64,000 nucleotides of DNA from CAUYXS01 sp965248495 (GTDB taxonomy: Bacteria; Chloroflexota; Dehalococcoidia; Lucifugimonadales; Australimonadaceae), in assembly GCA_965248495.1 (NCBI GenBank), contig CBDFJL010000003.1:372001-436000 (forward strand), read 5' to 3'. Both the position numbers and the translations under genes were made by a program. Below are positions 26,483-33,629 of the stretch, one piece after another. The notes under the pieces are model-generated. The model was not told where the DNA came from. It saw nothing but the letters and a program-made list of their open reading frames with translations, and did no database searches. The stretch's first letter is position 1; each line of letters opens with the position of its first letter.

Positions 26483-26674
26483 GGCGGCAGCAGCGCCTTT
26501 CGAGAGCCTCCGGCCATCCGGCGAACGACGTAGATGAGCGCAGGGAAGGATCTGGCTCTGCCAAACGTCGCTGGCTCCACCAGATCCCCTTCGGCAGGGC
26601 TCAGGGCAGGCTTCGTCGCCGGAGGCTCCTCAGGATGACAAGGTCGGCCCGCCGGCCCAGGCGTGGGCCAATGC

Positions 26675-26680
26675 TATGCT
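26675..26680 (+). promoter_or_regulatory. -10 element (TATGCT) of selB
   Basis: TATGCT ends 6 bases before the selB ATG, suggesting a leaderless transcript. The about 90 bases upstream are a dispersed repeat shared with the hemW upstream region. Confidence 0.4.
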
Positions 26681-26686
26681 CGACTC

Positions 26687-28549
26687 ATGTACGTCGTCGG
26701 CACCGCTGGACACGTCGATCACGGCAAGTCCACCCTCGTCAAGGCACTCACCGGCATCGACCCCGACCGCCTCCGCGAGGAGAAGGAGCGCGGGCTCACC
26801 ATCGACCTGGGCTTCGCCTGGCTGACGCTGCCGAGCGGGTGCGAGGTCAGCATCGTCGACGTGCCGGGCCACGAGCGCTTCATCAAGAACATGCTGGCCG
26901 GCGTGGGCGGCATCGACCTGGCCCTTCTGGTCGTCGCCGCCGACGAGTCGGTCATGCCGCAGACCCGCGAGCACCTGGCCATCCTCGACCTGCTCGAGGT
27001 GAAGCGTGGGATCGCAGTCATCACCAAGCGCGACCTGGTCGACGACGACCTCCTGGGGCTGGCCCAGCTCGAGGTCGAGGAGCTGATCGAAGACACCACG
27101 CTGGCTGGCTCGCCCCTCGTCGCCGTCTCCGCTGCCACCGGCGAGGGCCTGCCGGAGCTGCTGGGAGCCATCGACCACGCCCTGGACGAGACTCCGCCCC
27201 GGAAGGACGTCGGCCGTCCGCGCTTGGCCGTCGACCGCTCGTTCAGCATCTCCGGCTTCGGCACCGTGGTCACCGGCACGCTCGTCGACGGCAGCCTTCA
27301 GGTGGGCCAGGAGGTGTTGCTTGCGCGCAGCCGTAAGCGCGGGCGCATCCGCGGGCTTCAGACCCACCGCGAGAAGCTGGACGAGGCGAGGCCCGGCACG
27401 CGGGTCGCCGTGAACCTGAGCGGCGTGGCCACCGATGACATCGAGCGGGGCGAGGTCCTCACGACACCCGGCTGGCTTCGCAGCACCCGCGCATTTGACG
27501 CCCGCGTGCACCTGCTTCGGGACGCCCTTCACGCGATGCGGCATAACCTGCCGGTGACTCTCCACGCCCACACGACCGAGGTGGCGGCCAAGGTCCGTCT
27601 GCTCGACCGCGACGTGCTGGAGCCCGGCGACGAGGCGTGGGCCCAGGTCTGGCTGGAAGAGCCCGCGCCACTCGTCCGGGGCGACCGATTCGTGCTGCGC
27701 TCGTCGGAGGCGACGCTGGGCGGCGGTGCGGTCGTTGACGTCGACGCCAAGCGCCACCGTCGGCGGCACGCGGGGACGCTGGCGCGGCTGGACACGCTGG
27801 CGGAGGGCAGCCCAACGGCACAGCTGGTCAGCGCCCTCGAGGCCGGTGAGCCCGCCGACGTGGCAACCCTGGCCCGTAGGACCAACGCCTCTGTCGGTGA
27901 CACCGAGGCGCTGGCCCAGCAGGCGACGGATGAAGGCTCCGCCGTCGTTCTGGGACAAAGCGTTACCGGCTCCTCCCTCCTCTACACGGCTAGCGGCTGG
28001 GCTCGTCAGTCCGGCCGTGCGCAACAGGCGCTGGCAGCGTTCCACCTTCAATACCCGCTGCGCCAGGGGATGCCCCGCGAGGAGCTCCGCAGCCGTCTCG
28101 GGCTCACGGGAACGACGGCGCAGGCGGTGCTCGCGCACCTGGCGACGGTGGGGACGATCGTCGACGAGAGCGGCACCGTTCGCCTGCCGGAGCATGAGGT
28201 GGCGGTCCCAGCCGAGCAGCAGACGGCTATGGACGCCTACGTGGCCGCCCTGGCCAAGGACCCGTTCCCCGCGTCCGCACCGTCGATCGCCGCCGACCTG
28301 CTGGCGCTGCTGGCGGAGCAGGGACGTGTGGTGCGGGCGCCTGACGGCGTCGTGCTCGAGGCGGCGTCCTATCGCGAAATCGAGGGCAAGATCGTCGAGC
28401 ACATGCGCGCGGCCGGGAGGGCCACGCTGGCGGACGTCCGCGACCTGCTCGGCACCAGCCGCAAGTACGCGCAGGCGCTGCTGGAGCACCTGGACGAGGA
28501 GAAGATTACCCGTCGGGTCGGCGACGAGCGGGTCCTGCTGCGTGGGTAG
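26687..28549 (+). CDS. selB: Selenocysteine-specific elongation factor SelB
   Basis: A 620-residue protein of full SelB length. It carries selenocysteyl-tRNA to UGA codons marked by a SECIS hairpin. The N-terminal EF-Tu-like GTPase has GTAGHVDHGKSTLVKALTG (G1), IVDVPGHERFIKNML (G3) and ITKRDLVDDD (G4, with T for N as in many SelB proteins). The beta-barrel domains follow, with RSFSISGFGTVVTGTLVDG. The last 250 residues contain the winged-helix repeats that bind SECIS RNA (for example EIEGKIVEHMRAAGRATLAD and DLLGTSRKYAQALLEHLDEE). The ATG at 26687 fits family N-termini and stands 6 bases after TATGCT. Its presence shows that the genome decodes UGA as selenocysteine; selA, selC and selD are not in this window. 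Confidence 0.96.
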   Translation: MYVVGTAGHVDHGKSTLVKALTGIDPDRLREEKERGLTIDLGFAWLTLPSGCEVSIVDVPGHERFIKNMLAGVGGIDLALLVVAADESVMPQTREHLAILDLLEVKRGIAVITKRDLVDDDLLGLAQLEVEELIEDTTLAGSPLVAVSAATGEGLPELLGAIDHALDETPPRKDVGRPRLAVDRSFSISGFGTVVTGTLVDGSLQVGQEVLLARSRKRGRIRGLQTHREKLDEARPGTRVAVNLSGVATDDIERGEVLTTPGWLRSTRAFDARVHLLRDALHAMRHNLPVTLHAHTTEVAAKVRLLDRDVLEPGDEAWAQVWLEEPAPLVRGDRFVLRSSEATLGGGAVVDVDAKRHRRRHAGTLARLDTLAEGSPTAQLVSALEAGEPADVATLARRTNASVGDTEALAQQATDEGSAVVLGQSVTGSSLLYTASGWARQSGRAQQALAAFHLQYPLRQGMPREELRSRLGLTGTTAQAVLAHLATVGTIVDESGTVRLPEHEVAVPAEQQTAMDAYVAALAKDPFPASAPSIAADLLALLAEQGRVVRAPDGVVLEAASYREIEGKIVEHMRAAGRATLADVRDLLGTSRKYAQALLEHLDEEKITRRVGDERVLLRG

Positions 28550-28597
28550 CACCCAGGGAGTTCAGAGGGTACCCCTCTGCCGGGGGCACGGGGGTGT

Positions 28598-28659
28598 CCC
28601 CCGCTTAGCTCTTTATTGCTCCCCTTCCTGGCCAGGAAGGGGTAGGGGGATGGTCGAAG
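28598..28659. repeat. Dispersed repeat, uninterrupted copy
   Basis: This is the intact counterpart of the interrupted copy at 6156-6239, and includes the palindrome CCCCTTCCTGGCCAGGAAGG. It fills most of the gap between selB and nurA and may also act as a transcript-end hairpin for selB. Confidence 0.65.
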
Positions 28660-28687
28660 AGGAGCGAGCGGCCCAGAAAGGACGGAC

Positions 28688-29890
28688 ATGAGTCTCGACC
28701 TCGGCAAGACCGCCGCGCAGATACCAGGGCTCGCCAAGCACCTGCGGGAGCGGGGCGATGCCAAGGCGGACACGCTCGAGCGCGCGCTGGCGGCGCTGGA
28801 CCAGGCCGACCCAGCCAGCGTCGAGCGGCGCCGGAGCGCGGGGAAGGTCACATGGCTGGTCGCCGGACTGGACGGCACGCTCGCCAGGACGACGCCACGG
28901 CCGCCGCTGCCGCCGGACCACGTCGTGGTCGCGGTGGACGGCTCCCACATCGACGTCGACCGCCACTCCCCCGCGCGCTGCTACCTCATCAACGTTGGCC
29001 ATGTATTGCTGCGCTACGGCGAGCAGCCCGACGCTTGGCTGTGGAACACGCCCAGCCTGCACGCGGCGGACGACGAGCTGGCGCTCGCCGACCCATCGAG
29101 CGTGCGCGACGTGCCGGTCGAGGGCCCGCTGCTCGGCATGCGCCGGGCCGTGCGCGAGGTCGAAGCGCTGGCCGACCTAGTCGACGCAGCGCCGCCCGGC
29201 CTCCCGGTCGTCGCGCTGCTCGACGGGTCGCTCATCCTCTGGGGTCTCACCGGCGCCACGTACCCCGACTTCGTACGGGAGGCGCTATTGGCCAATGGCC
29301 TGCTGCCCGCACTCGATCGATTACGTACGGCTGCGCGCGGCAGAACGCTGGCGGTCGCGAGCTACGTGAGCCTGCCGCGATCCACGGACGTCGTCAACGC
29401 GCTGCGCCTCCACGTTTGCCCTCACGAACCGGTCGACTGCGACGCTCACTGCCGTGCGTTGCCAACCGGCGGCCGACCGTGCGACGCGGTAGGTGGCCTG
29501 ACCGACGCCGAGCTCTTCGGAGCCAGCCTTGGCGACGGTGAGCGCTCCGCCCTGTTCCGCAGCACCTCCAGCGTCGTCCTCGATCACTACGAAGGGCACG
29601 CCGTATCGTTCTTCTACGTGGACGCCGGCGACGAGGTAGGGCGCGTCGAGCTACCGGCGTGGTCCGCGGAGGACCCCGCCGCGCTCGACCTGCTGCACGC
29701 TGCCCTGCTGATGCAGGTCGAGAAGGGGCACGGCTACCCCGTCGCACTCCAGGAGGCGCACGAGCAGGCGGTGGTCAGCACCGGTGACCGCGAGCTCTTC
29801 GCTCAGCTGGTCGACGAGGCGCTGGTCGAGGAGGGCCTGCCCACCGAGACGTCGGCGAAGGCGCGCAGCAAGCGCACGCGCTTTGTATAG
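28688..29890 (+). CDS. nurA: NurA-type 5'-3' nuclease
   Basis: A 400-residue NurA-domain nuclease, partner of HerA in DNA end resection. The metal-binding aspartates are in VVVAVDGSHIDVDRH and VVALLDGSLILWG, and the C-terminal motif is GYPVALQEAHEQAVV. Between them lies HVCPHEPVDCDAHC plus a further Cys (C-x6-C-x3-C-x9-C), a possible metal or Fe-S site. AAAGGA precedes the ATG. herA is not adjacent: it lies about 17 kb away at 46528-48156 on the same strand, whereas in archaea the two genes are usually neighbours. Confidence 0.9.
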   Translation: MSLDLGKTAAQIPGLAKHLRERGDAKADTLERALAALDQADPASVERRRSAGKVTWLVAGLDGTLARTTPRPPLPPDHVVVAVDGSHIDVDRHSPARCYLINVGHVLLRYGEQPDAWLWNTPSLHAADDELALADPSSVRDVPVEGPLLGMRRAVREVEALADLVDAAPPGLPVVALLDGSLILWGLTGATYPDFVREALLANGLLPALDRLRTAARGRTLAVASYVSLPRSTDVVNALRLHVCPHEPVDCDAHCRALPTGGRPCDAVGGLTDAELFGASLGDGERSALFRSTSSVVLDHYEGHAVSFFYVDAGDEVGRVELPAWSAEDPAALDLLHAALLMQVEKGHGYPVALQEAHEQAVVSTGDRELFAQLVDEALVEEGLPTETSAKARSKRTRFV

Positions 29891-29921
29891 CGGGGGGTCG
29901 GCGCGCCGCGCTCGTGCAGGG

Positions 29922-30623
29922 TCATGCGCGGGTTTGGCGATGCCGTTCCAGGCAGGCCTCCGCATCCGAGCGGTAAAGCGCGCCCACGAACCTGCCGTCG
30001 AGCGTACTGACGATCACGGCCGCCGTGCTCCTCGCCTGCATACGGTCGATCAAGGGCTCCAGTGCCTCGTCCGGCCGAACGGTCGTGGGACCCGGCTCCA
30101 TGGCGGCTTCCGCAGTGACGTCGTCAGCCGACTCGAGCGCAGGACGGCGCAGCCGGCCCAACACGATGCCGTCCCCGTTCACTACGACGCACATATCCGC
30201 CCCTGCCGCTCGCACTGCGCTTGCCACACCAGAAAGACGGTCGGCCATCTGGCAGGTGGGGATGTCCTTACGCGCCGCCTGCCCTGCACGAGGCACGGAC
30301 GCGCTCGTTCCCTCCGTCTGCAGACCGCTGGCGAGCCACGCGGCCTTGCCGGGCACGAAGTCGGAGACGTCGGTGAAACCCAGGCTCTCGAGCCGCGCCG
30401 CGGCCCGGGGGCTCATGTCTCACTGGTAGTCCCAGCAGTAGACGATGATCGGCTGCCCTCGTTCGAGCGCCGCCACGGACTCAGATCCGAGCTCCCGGAG
30501 GGGGATGTTGATAGCGCCCGGGAGGTGCTCCTCTTGGTACTCGTCCGAGGGGAGCACTTCCACCAGCTGTGCCCCTCGGCCGATGAGCGTCCGGGCTTCC
30601 TCGACTCCAATAGCGGTAGCCAT
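29922..30623 (-). CDS. Rhodanese-CBS protein, probable selenoprotein with Sec68
   Basis: Read through the TGA at 30420-30422 this is one 233-residue protein. Residues 1-115 form a rhodanese domain: EEHLPGAINIPLREL, the active loop IIVYCWDYQ-U-DMSPRAAARL, then ESLGFTDVSDFVPGKAAWLA. Residues about 130-230 form a CBS pair (ADMCVVVNGDGIVLGRL and AAVIVSTLDGRFVGALYRSD). Cys63 is the usual persulfide Cys. The TGA falls at the second position of a C-x4-C pair, where close relatives have Cys before D-x-S-P-R-A-A. Without readthrough a 67-residue stump and an orphan half-domain would result. It is the third gene of the MerR operon, 54 bases after the thioredoxin-like gene. The likely role is sulfur or metal-stress chemistry. 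Confidence 0.8.
30390..30406 (-). promoter_or_regulatory. Candidate bacterial SECIS hairpin after the rhodanese-CBS TGA
   Basis: On the minus strand GCCGC pairs with GCGGC around a GGC loop, extendable by two further pairs (one G-U). Twenty bases separate the TGA and the loop, and the loop begins GG. The geometry equals that of the hairpin at 4331-4343. Confidence 0.5.
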
Positions 30624-30677
30624 TCTTTCCCTCCTGCCGTGTCTGATGACCGTAACCCGTCCCTGGGCATTCGTCCG

Positions 30678-30983
30678 TTAGCCCACGCCCCGAAGCGCTC
30701 GCTCCAGCAAATCGTGAGGCGGGCGGCCCTGTGGCCGGCCATCGACCCAGTACAGCCTGCACTCCAAGTTGAAGCCGTCCGTGGGTGCGTCAGGTTCGGC
30801 ATCAACCCCGCCAACGCGCACGGTCGGCGAGCTGGGAAAGCGCAGCCGTTGGGCCTCGGCATTGGTCGTGACCTTCACCAAACGGAGCTCTCCTCCGCCC
30901 GCCATGGGCAGCATCTCTTCGATCTCCGCCTTAACCAACTCCCACGTCGGGCAGCCGTCGAAGTACAGAAGCTCAACTGTCAT
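30678..30983 (-). CDS. Thioredoxin-like small protein of metal-resistance type
   Basis: A 101-residue protein starting MTVELLYFDGCPTWELVKAE, the thioredoxin-like FDGCP family often found with merR and mercury or arsenic resistance genes. The middle has SSPTVRVGGVDAEP, and a second Cys lies in FNLECRLYWVDG. A single Cys11 sits in the G-C-P motif (TGC codon); relatives sometimes have Sec there. It begins 13 bases after the merR stop. The ATG at 30983 is chosen by family N-terminus; the open frame runs upstream into merR. Confidence 0.85.
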   Translation of the reverse strand: MTVELLYFDGCPTWELVKAEIEEMLPMAGGGELRLVKVTTNAEAQRLRFPSSPTVRVGGVDAEPDAPTDGFNLECRLYWVDGRPQGRPPHDLLERALRGVG

Positions 30984-30996
30984 GCCGTGCCTCCTG

Positions 30997-31410
30997 CTAC
31001 CTTTCCAGGTGGTCATTCCGTTCGATGATGCCGCACACCCTCCCGCCGCTGGCGTGGCAGTCCTCCATGGTGCCAGCCGCACCGGCGAGAGCTTTGAGCT
31101 CCGTGCGCAGGTCTGTGAGGTCAATCAAGGCCTGGTTGACGGCGGTTATCTTCTGCTCCAGCAGGTCCCTCACGTGGGTACACGTTGGCTCTTGGCGGTC
31201 GTGGATATCCAGAACCCCCCGTATCTCCTCCAGGCTCATGCCCAACTGCTTGGCCCGGCCTACGAAGGCCAGCCGCTCCACCGCCTCAGGCCCGTACTGC
31301 CGGTATCCGGACTCCGTTCTGCCCGGGTCGGGAAGCAACCCGAAGCCCTCATAGAAGCGGATTGCCTTGGGACTGATGCCCGTCTCGCGGGCGACCTCGC
31401 CGATTTTCAT
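30997..31410 (-). CDS. MerR-family metal-responsive regulator
   Basis: A 137-residue MerR protein. The N-terminal winged HTH reads KIGEVARETGISPKAIRFYE, then a YRQYGPEAVERLAFVGRAKQLG stretch, a dimer helix and a C-terminal metal loop. Candidate metal ligands are the Cys in EPTCTHVRDLL (like Cys79 of ZntR, typical of divalent-metal sensors) and a C-x7-C loop (CHASGGRVC, with the spacing of CueR, a Cu(I) sensor). The metal is thus ambiguous. The ATG follows GGAGG by 8 bases. It is the first gene of a three-gene operon with the thioredoxin-like and rhodanese-CBS genes, and the promoter carries a MerR-type operator. Confidence 0.92.
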   Translation of the reverse strand: MKIGEVARETGISPKAIRFYEGFGLLPDPGRTESGYRQYGPEAVERLAFVGRAKQLGMSLEEIRGVLDIHDRQEPTCTHVRDLLEQKITAVNQALIDLTDLRTELKALAGAAGTMEDCHASGGRVCGIIERNDHLER

Positions 31411-31434
31411 ATCTCTCGCCTCCTGAATGCGGAG

Positions 31435-31466
31435 AGCATAAACCTTCCATTTATATGGAAGGTCAA
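31435..31466 (-). promoter_or_regulatory. MerR-type promoter and operator of the metal-stress operon
   Basis: The minus strand has -35 TTGACC (31466-31461) and -10 TATGCT (31440-31435) with an overlong 20-base spacer. The spacer holds most of a 22-base palindrome at 31442-31463: ACCTTCC, eight bases, GGAAGGT. The long spacer with a palindrome is the defining feature of MerR-activated promoters, and the half-sites equal those of the E. coli CueR operator. The operon is therefore probably autoregulated and metal-induced. Confidence 0.8.
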
Positions 31467-31540
31467 GAGCCAATTTGGATGCGTGCGGAGGGGCTCACCG
31501 GTGCGGGTGGTCAACGCGGGGTCGGCGCACCGCGCTGTGG

Positions 31541-31546
31541 TACACT
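31541..31546 (+). promoter_or_regulatory. Possible -10 element (TACACT) of argJ
   Basis: TACACT lies 25 bases before the chosen argJ ATG. It implies a short leader of about 18 bases without a clear ribosome site. Confidence 0.25.
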
Positions 31547-31571
31547 CGCGCACCCCACGAGCGGCGCAATC

Positions 31572-32813
31572 ATGGGCTCGCGGGGCATGGAGCGAGGGTT
31601 GGCCGCAGGCGTCGAATTCGTTGCCGATGGACAGGTGACGACCCCGAAGGGGTTCGTCGCCGGCGCCGTCTATTCCGGGATCAAGACACCTGGCCCGGAC
31701 AAGTTCGACCTGGGCATCCTCATGTCTGAGGCGCCGTGTGTCACCGCGGGCACCTACACGCTGAACCTGATCAAATCGGGCTCGCTCGTGCTAACCAAGG
31801 AGCGGGTCGAGGCGGGCCGCGTTCGCGCGGTCGTGGCCTCGAGCGGCATCGCCAACGCCGTGGTCGAGGCGGGCCACCGCGATGCGATCGAGCTGACGGA
31901 CCTCGCGGCGCACCATGTCGGCCTCGAGCTCGACGAGATGGCCGTATGCACCACGGGACTCATCGGCGTCGAGCTGCCCATGGCGCTTATCCGCGCGGGC
32001 ATGCCGAAGGTCGAGCTCACGCGCGACGGCGGCGACGCCTTCGCCCGCTGCACGCTGACGACCGACCGCCGGGCCAAGGCGGCCGCGGTCCGCTGCGAGA
32101 TCGACGGCCACCGGGTCACCATCGGCGGGTGCGTGAAGGGCTCCGGCATGATCCACCCCAACATGGCGACCATGCTCGCCTTCCTGACCACCGACGCCGC
32201 GGTCGAGCCGGAGCTGCTGCACAAGGCGCTCGCCGAGGCGGTGGACGAGACGTTCAATATGGTGACAGTCGACGGCGACTCCAGCACGAACGATACGGTG
32301 CTGCTCTTCGCCAACGGCGAGGCAGGCAATGCGCCGCTGAACTCGGAGTCGCCCGGCGCCGCGGTCTTCACGACGGCGCTGCGGGAGCTGAGCGACCACC
32401 TGTGCAAGGAGCTCGTGCGGGACGCCGAGGGCGCCTCACGCATCTTCTCCGTGTCGGTCGAGGAGGCCGCGAGCCGGGCCGACGCGCGCGCAATCGCCCG
32501 CACGATCGCGTCGTCCAGCCTGGTCAAGTCAGCCATCCACGGCAACGACCCGAACTGGGGACGCGTCATCGCCGCCGCGGGACGCGCCGGCGCCGCCGTC
32601 GAGGAGAAGAAGATCAGCTTCTTCATCAACGACGTCTGTCTCATGGAGCATGGACTGCCCATTTCGTTCCACAAGGAAGCGGTCATCTCCATCATGAACA
32701 ACCCGGAGGTCGCGCTGGCCCTCCGCCTCGGCCTCGGCAGCTCCTCGGCGACCGCCTGGGGCTGTGAGCTGACCGAGGAATACGTCACCTTCAACAGCGC
32801 GTACACGACGTAG
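31572..32813 (+). CDS. argJ: Glutamate N-acetyltransferase / amino-acid acetyltransferase
   Basis: A 413-residue ArgJ that moves the acetyl group from N-acetylornithine to glutamate (step 5 and, if bifunctional, step 1 of arginine synthesis). The self-cleavage site is intact: HPNMATMLAFLTTDA, where the Thr after Ala becomes the N-terminal nucleophile of the beta chain. Other landmarks are GTYTLNLIKSG, CTTGLIGVELP, the VDGDSSTNDTVLLFANG stretch and HGNDPNWGRVIAAAG. The ATG at 31572 gives a start (MGSRGMERGLAAGVEF) close to family members; MERG at 31587 is the alternative. It begins the arginine region, followed by argB after 24 bases. Confidence 0.96.
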   Translation: MGSRGMERGLAAGVEFVADGQVTTPKGFVAGAVYSGIKTPGPDKFDLGILMSEAPCVTAGTYTLNLIKSGSLVLTKERVEAGRVRAVVASSGIANAVVEAGHRDAIELTDLAAHHVGLELDEMAVCTTGLIGVELPMALIRAGMPKVELTRDGGDAFARCTLTTDRRAKAAAVRCEIDGHRVTIGGCVKGSGMIHPNMATMLAFLTTDAAVEPELLHKALAEAVDETFNMVTVDGDSSTNDTVLLFANGEAGNAPLNSESPGAAVFTTALRELSDHLCKELVRDAEGASRIFSVSVEEAASRADARAIARTIASSSLVKSAIHGNDPNWGRVIAAAGRAGAAVEEKKISFFINDVCLMEHGLPISFHKEAVISIMNNPEVALALRLGLGSSSATAWGCELTEEYVTFNSAYTT

Positions 32814-32837
32814 GCGGCGAAACGCCGCCGCACGGCC

Positions 32838-33614
32838 ATGACCAGCCCCGGACCCATCGTCGTCGTCAAGATCGGCGGGAGCACGCTCGGCGCCCAGGAC
32901 TCATCGCTCGCGGACGTGGCACGCCTCGCCGCTGATGGCCGTCGCCCCGTCGTCGTACACGGCGGTGGCGCCGCGGTCACGGACTGGATGGGCCGGCTAG
33001 GTGTCCGAGCCGAGTTTACGGGCGGCCTTCGGGTCACCGATGGGCCTAGCCTCGACGTCGTAACCGCGGTGCTGGCCGGGCTTGTCAACAAGAGCCTGGT
33101 GCAGCAGCTGGCCGCACACGGCGCCTGCGCCATCGGCATCTCCGGGGCGGACGGTGGGCTGCTGAGCGGTCGCGTCGACGACCCGACCCTCGGCTTCGTG
33201 GCCAGCACCGTGTCCGTGGACGCGCGTCCGATTCGCGACCTGGTGGACGCCGGGTACGTGCCCGTGATCGCCCCATTGGCCATCGACGAGGGCGAGGGGC
33301 GTCACCTGCTGAACGTGAATGCCGACACGGCCGCGGGCGCCATCGCGGCGGCCATGGGTGTCGAAGACCTTGTGTTCCTGACCGACGTAGAGGGAGTGCT
33401 GGACGCCAACGGCCGCCTGCTGCGCCGGGTGCCCAGTAGCCAGGCACAGGAGATGATCGACCGCGGCGTGGTGAAGGCGGGGATGATCCCCAAGGTGCGC
33501 GCGTGCCTGGCGGCAGCCAGTGCGGGTGTGCGGGCGCAGATAGTGAACGGCACACGGACCTCGGCGCTGGTGTCCTGTCTGGATGGCACCTCGCCGGGGA
33601 CGACGGTGGTCTAG
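32838..33614 (+). CDS. argB: Acetylglutamate kinase
   Basis: A 258-residue amino acid kinase, second step of arginine synthesis. The N-terminus has PIVVVKIGGSTLG and VVVHGGGAAVTDWM. The substrate region includes LNVNADTAAGAIAAAMG and VFLTDVEGVLD. The C-terminus has KAGMIPKVRACLAAA, the usual lysine-containing end. The gene lacks the long N-terminal helix that marks arginine-inhibited hexameric forms, so it is probably not feedback-controlled in that way. argJ lies just upstream and the UPF0182 gene 15 bases downstream. Confidence 0.95.
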   Translation: MTSPGPIVVVKIGGSTLGAQDSSLADVARLAADGRRPVVVHGGGAAVTDWMGRLGVRAEFTGGLRVTDGPSLDVVTAVLAGLVNKSLVQQLAAHGACAIGISGADGGLLSGRVDDPTLGFVASTVSVDARPIRDLVDAGYVPVIAPLAIDEGEGRHLLNVNADTAAGAIAAAMGVEDLVFLTDVEGVLDANGRLLRRVPSSQAQEMIDRGVVKAGMIPKVRACLAAASAGVRAQIVNGTRTSALVSCLDGTSPGTTVV

Positions 33615-33629
33615 GGGCTCGGGAGCACC

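Noticed and set aside
30678..30983. Fourth selenoprotein in the FDGCP thioredoxin-like family
   Set aside because: The codon at the key position is TGC (Cys), and no in-frame TGA is present.
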